Shown: positions 45,061 to 59,083, counted from the stretch's first letter. The stretch: 64,000 bases of DNA from Nematostella vectensis (GCF_932526225.1 NC_064047.1:11709501-11773500); one strand, 5' to 3'. Translations and numbers: made by a program. The notes: a model not told the origin generated them from the letters alone.

Positions 45061-47799
45061 TGACATAATTCCACTTATGAGAGCTATATTTTATGGCGAA
45101 AAAGAATCCCACATATCTGAGTTGTTTTTGCCATAAAGATCGTTGCGATCGATAGAGTGTTCCATTAGTTTTGATTTTTCTAAAGCAGCGCGATATACGT
45201 TCGAAAAAATGTTTTCTAATGAGAGAGACCGAGAGTAACCCAGAGTATTTTTATCCGTGGGCGAAACACCTTGATGCGTGGGCGAAGCAACTCTTGATGC
45301 GTGGTCGAAACTACTCTTATAGACGTGGGCGATACAACAACGTTGGCGAAATTACCTTTTACCACCTTTTCACCTCGCTTGCTCGGTCCGTAATGAGAAA
45401 TTTCAGTTCGCGGGCTTTTTGTACAGAACGAGGCCGCAGGCCGAGTGAGCAAAATAGGGTCTACAGGAATTATTTGACTTGTCACTTTCCAAAAGTTTAA
45501 ATAAAACCTAAGGAAAAATCTGCAAGTAAGTGTGATCCAGCCTTGAGATGACATTCTACAACTACATTCGGTGAAGGGTCCAGCCCTAAAAGTAAACTCA
45601 ATCCAAGAATATCCTTTGTTTTGAATAAGGTGTGCTGATTTAGAATGGAAAGAGTTAACAAGAACATAAAAAAATCAGTCTATTTGAGGTTTTAGCGGGT
45701 GAAGTGCAAAACACTCTCAAATAACAAAATAAGAATTTATAAATATATGAGAAAGAGTGGGCCTGAGGTTGATAAATTGCGAAAAACGGCAAAGTAAACT
45801 CAGAATTAAGAAAGCTAATAACTAAAACTAAAGTCGATGGATTTTGAAGAACATTTATTTAAGTCTATATTAAACATTTTGTTCTTTCAGGATTGATAAT
45901 TCAATGAAAAAAAAAAAAGAAATTGTTACTCATTTCATTCTTGCGGATATTCGTCCTGACACACATCTTCGAGAAACAATGGACGCGCACGAGAATTCCT
46001 CCCTTCAAATCAGAAATCGCCAGTTGCCATTATGTCCTTTGGCTGAAAAATATCCGGTGATCACAGATCAATAGTACTCGATCCTCTGCCGAAATACTAT
46101 CGGCTAAAATTCTCATTTAGATATCAAATCTATATTCATCCCCTCGACCCCCGTTATACGCTCGAGCCATCTCAATTACCGACTACATGCCAGCGAAAGA
46201 GCCTCACAGAAACTTTAATAACTTAAAAAGCTTTAGGGTAGACGTGCTGATTTTCAAGATACATACACACAAAAGCATAAAAAAGAAAATGTCCATGAAA
46301 GTTTTGCTTGTTTGTCTATTTTGATAGGCTATTTTCTCCTGTTTTGCTCGATAGCTTTGTCAATTTGTGAAAACAGGAAGACTTACGGGAAAAACAGGTT
46401 TTCAAAAGAAAAACAATGTAATTTTCTTTTTCAGATACAATATTTGCGCTGCTTTGGTGGTCTGATTTCAACGCACGCGCCAATAGGAGGTGCATTGCTT
46501 ACAGAACGCGCCATCGGTTACCGTGGAATCGGAATGCATTCGAAAGTGGTAATTTCGAAATTTGCGAACATTTGAAAGTGCCGACTTCGTGCGCCCGCGA
46601 GCCCACCTATTTGAGTATTCGTCTGGTGCACCAGCTCAAACGTAACTCTCGGGTATATGTAGTAACAGTAAACATTATCTTCCTTGTATTTAATCTTACT
46701 TTGTTACAATACTTCAATTCTTTGTTAACACATTGACCCCTCAACCGGCCTGTACCGGCTTTGAGAAATACCCACAACCAACAAAATTCATAAATGCAAA
46801 ATAAACACAACAAGATGAAGATACTCAGGCATCAGTCTAAGGGATAAATGGTCTTGAAGATATGCATACAACCAAGGTGATAGCTACTACTCTTAAGCCA
46901 AATAATAGCACAGGTACTTTGACAAATTTTAAATCGAACAAGGAAAAACAACTGAATCAACCCTCTTAACAAAACGCTCAAAATACCACACAAGGGTTAG
47001 AGATCAGCAAACACAGCCCGAGACACAAATAGATACCTTTATTCTGACCTTCCCGGTTAATTTCAATGGCCTCAAAACACAATGTCTACTCCTTGAAGGC
47101 TTGTAAAACCACTTGGATGCCATTACGGATTGCAAGGCATTCTGGAGAATCCAGGGAAAAACTCACGAGTGGAGGGACAGTCAACACTCCTCTCCGCAAA
47201 GTTAGATGTTTTTTTTTTTAAATAATTTATGGTATTTTCACCCCGAAGCCAAACAAATCAATTCCCTGTCATACAGGCTCAGAATAGCAGTGTAAACAAT
47301 TTTGGAATCAATTTGGTCTCAGAAAAGACACCATTTAGGAGAGCTGGGGTGATTTATCAGAAAATTATTTTCTCATCCGGGCAAAGCCAAACAAGAAAAA
47401 ATCACCATGAATCAACCTCTGCTTACAAATATCCATAAGCACAGCACTCAATTATGTCCCAATAGACTTTATGATGACCTAGGACACTCTCCTAATATGC
47501 TCATAGCTGTTTTTTGATGGAAAAAATACAAGCAACCATCAACTTGTGCTTGCCTTAGTGAAGCGATAAGGTATTAAAAGTAGGGACCGCAAAGAACTGT
47601 TGGAAAGCTAGGATACCGCTGACTAGGTGCAGCAGTGTTTGACTTTGACGGGCTGTAAAAAAACTCAAAATAGGGGGGGGAGGTATCTGTTTTCAGTCTT
47701 CAGTTTTTTTTTTGTAAATTCAGCTCAAAAATAGCCAGGAGTCAATGGGTGAAAGTTATAATTTTGTGGTGAAATATTGTTCTTAGGAGAGAAGGAAAC
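45061..47799. other. Intron 4, middle part, no gene found
   Basis: No supported gene. Short frames on both strands overlap in 45171-45554 and lack family motifs. No repeat longer than a few units. Confidence 0.4.
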
Positions 47800-48270
47800 C
47801 CGTGAAAATACTTGTGAAAATAACCTGTGATTATTTTTAGAGGTACTTTCAAAGGTTTTTCACAGGTTGTTTTCACAGGTTCTTTCACATGTTTGTCAAG
47901 ATAAAACCCTTTTTAATTTTTTGGCTTTTTCTGTTGCTCATCAAGGATTTTTATTTTTTTTCAAGTATTTTTAAAGGTATCAAATCCTATGAAACCATTT
48001 CACAGGTTTTATTAAAGGAGTCTTTTCACAGATTTTTCACAGGTTGGTTAAATGCTGAAACCTGTGTTTTTACCTGTGATTTTCTGGGCATTTCTACTGC
48101 TTTTAACAGGATTTTTCACAGGTATTTTCATGGATATTTTCACAAGCATTTTTACATGCTCTAAGCATGTAAAAACAACCGTCTTCTTAGGTTTTCAAAT
48201 TTATTAAAATCTTGTGTTTTATCACAAGAAAATCACAGGTCTCTCTCCAGTAGGCACATTTTGCACTGCT
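47800..48270 (-). repeat. Degenerate TTTTCACAGG-rich dispersed repeat
   Basis: Repeated TTTTCACAGG and CACAGGTTTTT words, ending GAAAATCACAGGTCTCTC (about 48230). This is the reverse complement of the start of the repeat at 34570 (GAGAGACCTGTGATTTTC), so the two are inverted copies of one family. Confidence 0.6.
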
Positions 48271-51200
48271 GTTTTCACAGGTATCAATAGAGCACACAGA
48301 ACACAAGACATGCTCATGTGTAAACGACCCACATTTTTTTACATTCGACGGAAGGTAAGTAGGTCCGCCTTATTTTTACTCAAAATATAATTCAAATCTA
48401 AGCTAATGAGAGTGGGAAACTTTGGTGTTTGACATGATTGTCTGCAAAGGTGTAATGATTTGTCGTTATTTACGTCACTAGAACTAAATAGAACTGAATT
48501 TTTATTTTATTTTGAAAACTTATTGTTAATAGAAGCTAATAATTTTTAACATCGTTATTGGTTAAACGACTATATAATCACGATACAACACTAACTCTAC
48601 ATTAAGGACGTAAAGCGGATAAAATGGCACGCGTATAGTTACCAAGATGCATAGCAATGAGATACGTCCATGGACCCTTAACACATTACAGATTTACAAA
48701 AAAAAAAGGTCATATCGGCCAAAAGGATCAGCAGGAACAGCACAGCCATACGGGGTGCTGGCCAGTCATCAAGAACTATATAGACCAAGTTATGAAATAG
48801 TTTCACTATATAGCATTCTTTTTCTTGTGCGGCTGTGACTAAGGAGAAGAGACGACGAAGCTGCGTACATTGAGGTCAGTTTGTGCTTTAGTTCTCTGTC
48901 AAAATTAAAAAAAAAAAACAGAGTTAGGAGTTTATCTTCTCATGGCTCTAAGAGAGTTCGCCAACGCGGGTTCTTTGAAAGGCTCTTTGTTGTACTCGCT
49001 CGATCCTGGCGTTTTAGTGCTATTAGCCAGAGACCAGACTCTGGTTCCGAAGCAAGGATGGGACTTGACGAGAAAGAGGTATAATGTTCGTCACGTCACG
49101 CCCGTCAATAACGGACAAGTACGCTTCCAGCACGGGAGCTAGGATAGTCTATGTCTTTAACTATCTGTTTGAAAATTGAAAAGTAATTGAAAGTACCTTT
49201 CTCACCTCTAAAATGATCCCAATAAGCCATACAAACCTTTGTATTTTTTGCACGATATGGGGTGTGAAAACTCGCTTCAAAATGCCATTTTTTACGAAAA
49301 TATCGACCAAAGTTTAATGCAATCTCAACCGATAGTAAGGCGATGAGCCCCTTTGGTTCTTTGGAGCGGCCAGCAATTATAAACAACCAAGAATTTTGGC
49401 TTATCGCGCTATTGACAAAGCGACTAGAAGACGGCATTTTGCAGTACTGTATGCGGCTTATTCCATGATTTATCGAGACTGTTTATTCGGATATCAGAGA
49501 ATAAGACCCACATTTAATCACACTGAGGAGAAAAGTTTGTATCGTAAAGCATACATGAATATCTCTGAGTTTTGACTAAAGAAAGGGCATACAGTGTTGT
49601 AAACATGGCGATCGTAGAAGAGGGGTTAATCGACGGTTTCATCGTTCATCGCTCGCCGCTGAGTCAATTTTTGTATAATAAACACCAGAGAGCTATTGCT
49701 TTAATGTATCATGCCGTAACGCTGCGTGGTGAAGCTGCGTATTTTACGTTGCCAAAGGTGCAGGATCGAAAACCCAACGAACTTCGTCTTCAATGGGTAT
49801 GTCAAAAGGCCAGGAAACGTATGTGTAGGCTCCTCCCGGGCCTATGGACAACTCCTTAGAGAGTTAAAGTGATATTCGCGGCAATTTTATCGATGAAAAA
49901 ATAGCGAAGCAATGCGGGACGAGGTAATCAGTCCAAAATACTTCCTTTTCTGAAAAAAACTTTTTTGACATTTGAAACATCAAAACATTGAAAAAAACCA
50001 ATCATATGCCTGCCCAATTGTAACAATATTTAATCCAAAAATAAAAAAGGTTTAAACAAGAGCAATTTTATATTTGATTTAAAAAATGTTGAAATAAAAT
50101 ATTTGAAGCTGTTTACTTTTTGATTGATGATTGAAGCAAAAGCCCGAAATAAGTGTTGAAACTTGTGATATTTTTTTGTTTGATTTAAACAAAGAAAATA
50201 TGGTTTAAACATTTTAAGATTTTGATGTTTAATTTTAACAAATAAATATGGTTTAAATTTGGCCCGTCCGGTTTTGTCGGTCGATCATGAATATTTAGTA
50301 TTCATATTGCCTTGTGCAGGCGCTGTTATAGCTGAATGGGGGTCTAGAATTTTTGGATCACTTCACCTATCTGGAACACGTAGGACGATATCATCGTCCT
50401 ACGTTATATCGTCTTACGATTTACGTTATCGTAGTCGATGTTCGTTTATTCTACGATTTAACATCGTGGACGATTTACGTTTACAAATTGACTCGGGATT
50501 TGGATCTACAGTTTCGATATCATCTACGTTGACGATTTATCTGATGGCATCAACTTTTACCACTTAACTGGTTAGGGGGACCGTTATAGGGGAGATGTTC
50601 AGGTTCTGTGGCTTTGTATTGACCGCTTTTTGCCCCATGCGGTGAAAGAACAAAATATATGCCGTGATACGCATGGTACTCATTCATTCATTCAAGCTGC
50701 TGGAATTTCGATAAAAAATCAGATAATGAATGATGGCTCGATTCGAAAATCATTGCATGGATTAATTGTAGCTGATAATACAACTGTATTTTTCTTGATA
50801 TTTAAAAAGGTATCCTTTACCTCGAAAAGAGGTAAGTTTTACACTATAAAAGACTAATTTAGATTTTATTTTCGGATCTGCGCTTGTGTAATTTGCTTGA
50901 GAAAAAAAGGAATTTTGAAGTCCATTCATTATTCATTTTTGTTGCGAAAATACTTTTTTTGCTTGTGATGGCTCCATTTGACAACAAAACCACACCTGGA
51001 CCAGCCACTGCAGAAAATGCACTGGGAGAAAATGACTTGACACATAAAGTATTTCATATTTGTTTTAATGACTTGATAGTGATAAAAGCTTAAATCATCT
51101 CATTTCCCCGCAAAAAGCATGTGGTAAACAGAATACAAATTAAAAAAAAGAAGAAACATATAAATATATATATAACTCTTGAATTTAGATATTTGACAAT

Positions 51201-51452
51201 GTCCCTTTAGAATGAATGGGCTATGACTTGATAGCCAAAGACTGAATGGGCTTAGGATTCATATGCCTTGAACGTTCGAGTGATAATTGCCCAGGGGTGG
51301 GTGGACAGGAGGAGAGTATTCAGGTATAAACATGATGGAAAGGTCCAACAGAGCTCAAAATGTCATACACCCAAAAAGAATGGAAACCTGCCACCCCAAA
51401 AATACAAAAGCCTGTTTGTAAAATGTTCCCAAAGAAATACAGTGGATAATAT
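48271..51452. other. Intron 4, no gene found
   Basis: Short frames at 49572-49859, 50630-50857 and 49105-49437 (- strand) have protein-like composition but no motif or splice support. A palindromic ACGATATCATCGT-like stretch lies near 50385-50480. Confidence 0.35.
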
Positions 51453-54250
51453 AATAATCGTACTCCTATAGTAGTCGTACTCCTGTAGTAGTGGTATTTC
51501 TATAATAGTCGTACTCCTATAGTAGTCGTACTCCTATAGTAGTCGTACTCCTATAGTAGTCGTACTCCTGTAGTAGTCGTACTCCTGTAGTAGTCGTATT
51601 TCTATAATAGTCGTACTCCTATAGTAGTCGTACTCCTGTAGTAGTCGTACTTCTGTAGTAGTCGTACTCCTGTAGTAGCTGTACTCCTGTAGTAGTCGTA
51701 CTCCTGTAGTAGTCGTACTCCTATAGTAGTCGTACTCCTATAGTAGTCGTACTCCTATATTAGTCGTACTCCTATAGTAGTCGTACTCCTGTAGTAGTCG
51801 TACTCCTGTAGTAGTCGTACTCCTGTAGTAGTCGTACTCCTATAGTAGTCGTACTCCTATAGTAGTCGTACTCCTATATTAGTCGTACTCCTATAGTAGT
51901 CGTACTCCTGTAGTAGTCGTACTCCTGTAGTAGTCGTACTCCTGTAGTAGTCGTATTTCTATAATAGTCGTACTCCTATAGTAGTCGTACTCCTGTAGTA
52001 GTCGTACTTCTGTAGTAGTCGTACTCCTGTAGTAGCTGTACTCCTGTAGTAGTCGTACTCCTGTAGTAGTCGTACTCCTATAGTAGTCGTACTCCTATAG
52101 TAGTCGTACTCCTATAGTAGTCGTACTCCTAGTCGTACTCCTATAGTAGTCGTACTCCTGTAGTAGTCGTACTCCTGTAGTAGTCGTACTCCTGTAGTAG
52201 TCGTACTCCTGTAGTAGTCGTACTCCTATAGTAGTCGTACTCCTATATTAGTCGTACTCCTATAGTAGTCGTACTCCTGTAGTAGTCGTACTCCTGTAGT
52301 AGTCGTACTCCTGTAGTAGTCGTACTCCTGTAGTAGTCGTACTCCTATAGTAGTCGTACTCCTATAGTAGTCGTACTCCTATATTAGTCGCACTCCTATA
52401 GTAGTCGTACTCCTGTAGTAGTCGTACTCCTGTAGTAGTCGTACTCCTGTAGTAGTCGTACTCCTGTAGTAGTCGTACTCCTATAGTAGTCGTACTCCTG
52501 TAGTAGTCGTACTCCTATAGTAGTCGTACTCCTATAGTAGTCGTACTCCTATAGTAGTCGTACTCCTGTAGTAGTCGTACTCCTATAGTAGTCGTACTCC
52601 TGTAGTAGTCGTACTCCTGTAGTAGTCGTACTCCTGTAGTAGTCGTACTCCTATAGTAGTCGTACTCCTGTAGTAGTCGTATTTCTATAGTAGTCGTACT
52701 CCTGTAGTAGTCGTACTCCTATAGTAGTCGTACTCCTATAGTAGTCGTACTCCTGTAGTAGTCGTACTCCTATAGTAGTTGTACTCCTATAGTAGTCGTA
52801 CTCCTGTAGTAGTCGTACTCCTGTAGTAGTCGTACTCATATAGTAGTTGTACTCCTATAGTAGTCGTACTCCTATAGTAGTCGTACTCCTATAGTAGTCG
52901 TACTCCTATAGTTGTCGTACTCCTGTAGTAGTCGTACTCCTGTAGTAGTCGTACTCCTATAGTAGTCGTACTCCTATAGTAGTCGTACTCCTGTAGTAGT
53001 CGTACTCCTGTAGTAGTCGTACTCCTATAGTAGTCGTACTCCTATAGTAGTCATATTCCTGTAGTAGTCGTACTCCTATAGTAGTCGTACTACTGTAGTA
53101 GTCGTACTCCTGTAGTAGTCGTACTCCTATAGTAGTCGTACTCCTGTAGTAGTCGTACCCCTGTAGTAGTCGTACTTCTGTAGTAGTCGTACTTCTGTAG
53201 TAGTCGTACTACTGTAGTAGTCGTACTTCTGTAGTAGTCGTACTCCTATAGTAGTCGTACTCCTGTAGTAGTCGTACTCCTGTAGTAGTCGTACTCCTAT
53301 AGTAGTCGTACTCCTGTAGTAGTCGTACTCCTGTAGTAGTCGTACTCCTATAGTAGTCGTACTTCTGTAGTAGTCGTACTCCTGTAGTAGTCGTACTTCT
53401 GTAGTAGTCGTACTTCTGTAGTAGTCGTACTACTGTAGTAGTCGTACTCATATAGTAGTCGTACTCCTGTAGTAGTCGTACTCCTGTAGTAGTCGTACTC
53501 CTGTAGTAGTTGTACTCCTGTAGTAGTCGTACTCCTGTAGTAGTCGTACTCCTATAGTTGTCGTACTCCTATAGTAGTCGTACTCCTGTAGTAGTCGTAC
53601 TCCTATATTAGTCGTACTCCTATAGTAGTCGTACTCCTATAGTAGTCGTACTCCTATAGTAGTCGTACTCCTATAGTAGTCGTACTCCTGTAGTAGTCGT
53701 ACTCCTGTAGTAGTCGTACTCCTATAGTAGTCGTACTCCTATAGTAGTCGTACTCCTATAGTAGTCGTACTCCTATAGTAGTCGTACTCCTAGTCGTACT
53801 CCTATAGTAGTCGTACTCCTGTAGTAGTCGTACTCCTGTAGTAGTCGTACTCCTGTAGTAGTCGTACTCCTGTAGTAGTCGTACTCCTATAGTAGTCGTA
53901 CTTCTATAGTAGTCGTACTCCTATAGTAGTCGTACTCCTGTAGTAGTCGTACTCCTGTAGTAGTCGTACTCCTGTAGTAGTCGCACTCCTGTAGTAGTCG
54001 TACTCCTGTAGTAGTCGTACTCCTGTAGTAGTCGTACTCCTGTAGTAGTCGTACTCCTGTAGTAGTCGTACTCCTGTAGTAGTCGTACTCCTGTAGTAGT
54101 CGTACTCCTGTAGTAGTTGTACTCCTGTAGTAGTCGTACTCCTATCCTCTGTGACGACTACTACAGGAGTACGACTACTACAGGAGTACGACTACTATAG
54201 GAGTACGACTACTACAGGAGTACTCCTATAGTAGTCGTACTCCTGTAGTA
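51453..54250. repeat. 17-bp satellite array with terminal orientation flip
   Basis: About 160 copies of GTAGTAGTCGTACTCCT with G/A variation (CCTGTAG or CCTATAG). Longer blocks are themselves duplicated (for example around 51600-51800 and 51955-52060). At 54153-54217 four units run in the opposite orientation, joined to forward units through GGAGTACTCC at 54217-54226. The 17-bp period is not a multiple of three, so long frames here are coincidental. Confidence 0.95.
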
Positions 54251-55246
54251 TCATCAGAGAGGCCGTTGGTTATAGAAAAGAAACTTTCCTTGAGGTAACT
54301 TAAAATAAATTCCAAGCTAACCCAAGGGTCAAGCTGTCTTTTTTTGCTGTAACTCGCGTAATGCGCACGTTACAGATATCATATTCTTGGAACACATAAC
54401 GAAATATCGAAATATAATATATCAAACATTTCAACATAGCTCAGCGAAACAAAGACGAAATAACACCTGAAGACCATGGTTTATTTCTCTCGGGTCTGCA
54501 GAGAGTACTTTTTTGTGTTTCGCCGTTGATTTGTTTCTCGCTTCCTCTTTTGTGACTTTTTTCTTACTTTGTTTCTCCGATTATGGCTTTTTTTAACCGC
54601 GCGCTTCGAGTCTTGCAGCGATGATTAGAATTTCAACAGAGCCAGAAATCTACAATCCTCAACAAAAGTAAGTGGGACACTTCCCATACGAACAACCGCC
54701 AACCCTCTCCCCCCGATTAATATTGGTTAGAGGCGATTTTTCAGCTCAAAACACAAGCAGTAGCAAGGTGATTATTTGCCCTCCAACATTAGGGAAGGGG
54801 GTGGGGAAGTGTCCCATTAGTTTTGTAACAGATTGTAGTTATATTCGCACACAATTGATCCGTCAGTATTGACTAATGATGTTGATCACTTAGACAATGG
54901 CCTTCGACGAAGATATTATTTTAATTGTTTTACATTTAATGATGTTGATTTGCCATTGGTATCTAGTATAAAAGCATTTAAAAATATCTCGTGGCAGTGT
55001 TAACTTTCTAAGAATGTTAGATAATGACCACTCGTGTTCTATGGAATTTAGGGCTCTCATTAAAAAAAATATCAATTTTTGGGGGTTAATTCGTGTCCTA
55101 AATCCCATAGAACACTCGCGTCTATTATCTAACCCTTACTTACAAAATTGAGAAAATGAAAGAAAATTAGCCTGATATATTAATATGATTCTTAATTCAT
55201 TTCTGTAATGTAAATCTTCACCAAATGTTTTTTCTTATTCTTGTAG
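54251..55246. other. End of intron 4, no gene found
   Basis: Contains an exon-like 28-bp interval TTTCAACAG|...|GTAAGT at 54640-54668, whose length does not restore the phase needed by exon 5. Otherwise unique AT-rich sequence. Confidence 0.35.
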
Positions 55247-55310
55247 GGATTACACATTCTTGAAGCTTGGAGATTTCATGTTATTTAAAGATAATGAAGC
55301 CTCTACCGAA
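55247..55310 (+). CDS. VWDE-like gene, coding exon 5: start of VWD domain
   Basis: 64 bp between TTATTCTTGTAG| and GAA|GTAAGT. Read from the second base it gives DYTFLKLGDFMLFKDNEAST, the G-D-F-x-L-(Y/F)-K strand of a VWD domain. Entry phase is 2 whereas exon 4 leaves in phase 0, so an exon carrying the domain's DPH-x-x-TFD start is expected between them and was not found. It leaves in phase 0, matching exon 6. Confidence 0.6.
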
Positions 55311-55428
55311 GTAAGTTTTTTAAACCTAATGAACTTACCTTACATAAGTATGAAATGATCTTGGACTGAGAAAAGGGCTTATTCTTTTTCGTCTTGACAT
55401 TTGAGCCACGATGTTATCTTCTTTTCAG

Positions 55429-55656
55429 ATACACACACGCATGTGGACATGCAATGAATCGCCAACTGCTAGCTGCACCTGTGGCGTAGCTATACGAGAA
55501 AAAAATGATGTGCTGATATTGTCTACATGCAATTCTAAATTAGAATGGAATAGTGATGCACGTGCTCCTTTGTCGATTTGTAGACCAAGGGGGTATCTGC
55601 TACAAGGCTGGCACATAACAAAGGATACCAGTTCATCATGTGAGACGATATTTACG
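55429..55656 (+). CDS. VWDE-like gene, coding exon 6: VWD domain
   Basis: 228 bp (76 codons), phase 0-0, between CTTCTTTTCAG| and ACG|GTAAGT. It reads IHTRMWTCNESP, ASCTCGVAIREKNDVLILS and TCNSKLEW. The pattern H-x-R-x-W-x-C followed by SC-x-CGVA-x-RE-x-NDV is diagnostic of the VWD region in VWDE-type proteins. The gene must continue downstream, but no later exon was recognised before 64000. Confidence 0.75.
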
Positions 55657-55950
55657 GTAAGTAAATATATGGGTTCCGATTCATGCAAATGATTGGTTGT
55701 ACACCCTCCTCCCGACCAAGGTAATTAAGAATGACTAAAGCGTTTTTGTAGAACCAACCTAATTTATTCTCATTAGAAAGTGTTATAGAGCACTCTCTAG
55801 CTTTTCCAGCTTATTGGGCGCAAATAGAATTCATACTTATACGCTACTGCATTATTTTTCGTATTTTGATTTGAAAAGCTTTATTGTGAAACGTGCTAGT
55901 TAGACTGAGATAAACTCATAGTTTTGGGGTATCTTTGGCAGGACCTAAGA

Positions 55951-56511
<561 letters not shown>

Positions 56512-57035
56512 CTTTATTATCTTAACTTCAGAGACTAAATATATACAGAATGCTTACATATACTTATCGAAATTAGCATGCCTTAAATGAAAGGACTCTG
56601 ACGGGACGCTTCTAAACTGGTGACGAACAAAGGGTGTACAAAACATCTAGTAAAACAAAAATTCTGAGTTTCGCAAACTGCTAAGTTACATTAAATGTTT
56701 GAATGCAATTCGGTTGATAAAAGTGTTCTTAAATCGTTCAGTTTTTACATTTGGTGTTATATAGCGCGTACCACGAAGATTGTATTTGGTTTCTTTTATA
56801 GCGGGTAAGTATGAATGTAATGGGTGGTTTGGAATGGCTACAGCTTTTTCATACAGTTTACAGTCTTGCTTGGTCAGTATATCGCTTATACAAACAGGTG
56901 TAGATACGAACCGGCTTTTATAACACCTGTCTAAGAATGACTGAATGATATTTAGATCTGAGCCGCAGGCCCCGTAAACGGATAAGCCGTAAGTGATACA
57001 TGGCAACACCAGGGAGAAGAATATATGGTCTAAGA
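56512..57035 (-). mobile_element. LINE retrotransposon, 5'-truncated, 3' end with simple-repeat tail
   Basis: The - strand frame 56686-57009 encodes 107 residues: LPCITYGLSVYGACG, then VSTPVCISDILTKQ and YNLRGTRYITPNVKTERFKN. This is the extreme C-terminus of a CR1/L2-type LINE reverse transcriptase (the L-x-Y-G-x-x-x-W/Y-G motif and N-L-R-x...P-x-x-x-T-x-x-x motif). About 170 bp of 3' UTR follows and runs into the TTATTATCATTATC microsatellite. The rest of the LINE is missing upstream of about 57035. A second copy of the same 3' UTR is at 59084-59237. Confidence 0.75.
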
Positions 57036-59083
57036 GATAGCAGAATCAGAAAAAAACATTAAACACCCCCTGAAGAAGGACTGAATAAAAGTCCGAGATG
57101 TTTTTGGTCTCCATTTTAATCCTCACACCCACTAAGACATCCCCGTAACGAATAGCAGTTGGTCAAAATTGTATAAATATAGAACGATCACCCCCGTCTT
57201 CTGACTTCCCCCTACCCTCCCCCCCTGGGGGAGAAGTTCTCGAGAAAATAGTGGCGGCAGATAGGGGGACTGTGCGTTCTTGTACATTTATTGAACTAAG
57301 AGCTTTTTCAAGAATTTTGTAGTTACCAACCCATAACTAAACATTTCCTGCGGCTGCCAAGGAGTGACAATGTCAAAATGTTCTAGTAATTACAGAGATC
57401 TATACCTAGCCTTTGCATTACAAAAAAGCTTCGACAATGTCTTCTTTAGAGAACTTGCTGCAACCAACAAAGCATGAACTCTCTATTTATTCAAAACTTA
57501 TACAAGACGGGTATAGATCCGACACATTTCAAAAACTTTCTTAACATTTACCTCTATACCTTATTTCGTCCCTTTCTCGCTTTTTCATTACTCTTCACAA
57601 TACCTTCCATGATTTTTCCTAAAAAAATATAAAAAAATATATTTTGCTTGTTTGCCTTTAATCATTCTAAATTATCAACCAAGTTTATCGGATCGCCTTT
57701 TAACCTTTACGCTAAAATCACTATGTTATAGCCCACACCACTACGCAGCCCTCTCTCTTCTTTTTTTGTGGTTTTCAAAATACGGTGAAACAGAATGTAA
57801 TTGTTTAAGTGTATAGTCATGCCAGAACAAAAGAGAACAAAGACATTACAGTATATTTGTACTAAATAAACTAGATAGTATTTCACAGGTTTTTGAGAAC
57901 CACTCTACTTTACCTCTACAACTAATATCCTTCTCTGTCTCCTTTCTGTTTCCTTTCACACGTAAACGCCCTACCACAATCTCCCTATTTATCCTCCTAT
58001 TTAACCACTCTACTCTACCTCTACAACTAATATCCTTCTCTGTCTCCTTTCTGTTTCCTTTCACACGTACACGCCTTACCACAATCTCCCTATTTATCCT
58101 CCTTTTATCTCAAGCATACACACACTCCCCACACACTTCACCGCATCTAATACTATAGTGTGCAAGCAATATATCCGTGAAACACTAAATAAACACCCCT
58201 CTGTAAGAGAACCGGAGAAACCCGACCCAAAGGTAATTTCCGGCCTGCCCGACGAGCTTTTAGCCTCCCCGGCACCCGGTGAAAATTCTAAATCAACCTG
58301 AACAGTTTCTTTCTTACCTGACGAGTAAGTTGAGTGACTGGAGGTAAATAAAAAAATAGCACACCCGGGGCCTGAAAGCTGCTGTAACAGATGAAGCTGG
58401 TAGAGCTGGTGTAACAGAAGCTATCGAAAATAATTAAGCTGGAGTAGCTTCAATCCCTACTTTATCTTTTTATCATCCCTCAACCGTCAATGCTTATCAA
58501 CCTTTATATCACAGTTAATATCCAAACCCACTCTTTCCACCATCAACTTTACCCCCTAAATTCAGTTCAGTTTACACTATCAACATGGCTACTCCATCAC
58601 CCTTCACAATTACTGACCCACACCACTGTCATCCTACCATATTTTTAAGCCCCTGCGTCATTGCGGCATTAAAGGCTAAATTGGGGCTCAAAATAAGTTT
58701 AGATGGAAGTGCAGGCGCATAGCTCATATATTCATAAATGATATTTATTATTTATAGTCTTTTTATAAGAAAAAAGCCGCCTTTTTCCCATGGACTGTTA
58801 CGCATTTTTTTCTTATGAAGAAACGGTATTTTGAAAAAATATATAATTGCTACTGCTTTTTCATATCATGAAGCAGCTTTTTAGATATTGTCGAATTAGC
58901 GTTTCTGTGCTCTTTTAAGAGCACAGAAACTATTAAAATATTAAAATAGTAAAGGACGGTATTTTGCACAAATTTGACCGGTTTTTCATGAAAAAGCGGT
59001 CACGATGAACACTGAAGCAAAAAAAAGCTTTTACAGTCCCTAGAATTCTTATCATCCCCTTAAAGTCCATTACGAATGTTAGA
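57036..59083. other. Interval between inverted LINE ends
   Basis: It contains a degenerate hammerhead-like motif near 57070 (CTGAAGA, stem GGACT/AGTCC, GAGA) and a tandem duplication at 57899-58110 (period 105 bp, unit containing CTAATATCCTTCTCTGTC). About 58400-59050 holds short AT-rich inverted words (AGAGCACAGAAAC). No gene. Confidence 0.5.

Noticed and set aside
45171-45554. Overlapping frames on both strands of about 110 residues
   Set aside because: No conserved motif, splice support or neighbouring element genes; likely chance in a GC-richer patch.
49105-49437. 110-residue - strand frame MPSSSRFVNSAISQNS
   Set aside because: Plausible length but no motif, no conserved neighbour and no splice context.
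52651-53451. Tyr/Arg/Thr-rich frames in the satellite
   Set aside because: A 17-bp period translates into a 17-residue repeat in any open frame; no start context or homology.
29591-54250. Similarity between AGTAGTATAG of the Polinton terminus and CTATAGTAGT of the 17-bp satellite
   Set aside because: Only about ten bases of low-complexity words are shared, and no further Polinton sequence accompanies the satellite.
54640-54668. Candidate missing host exon between TTTCAACAG and GTAAGT
   Set aside because: 28 bp gives the wrong phase for exon 5 and encodes no VWD motif.
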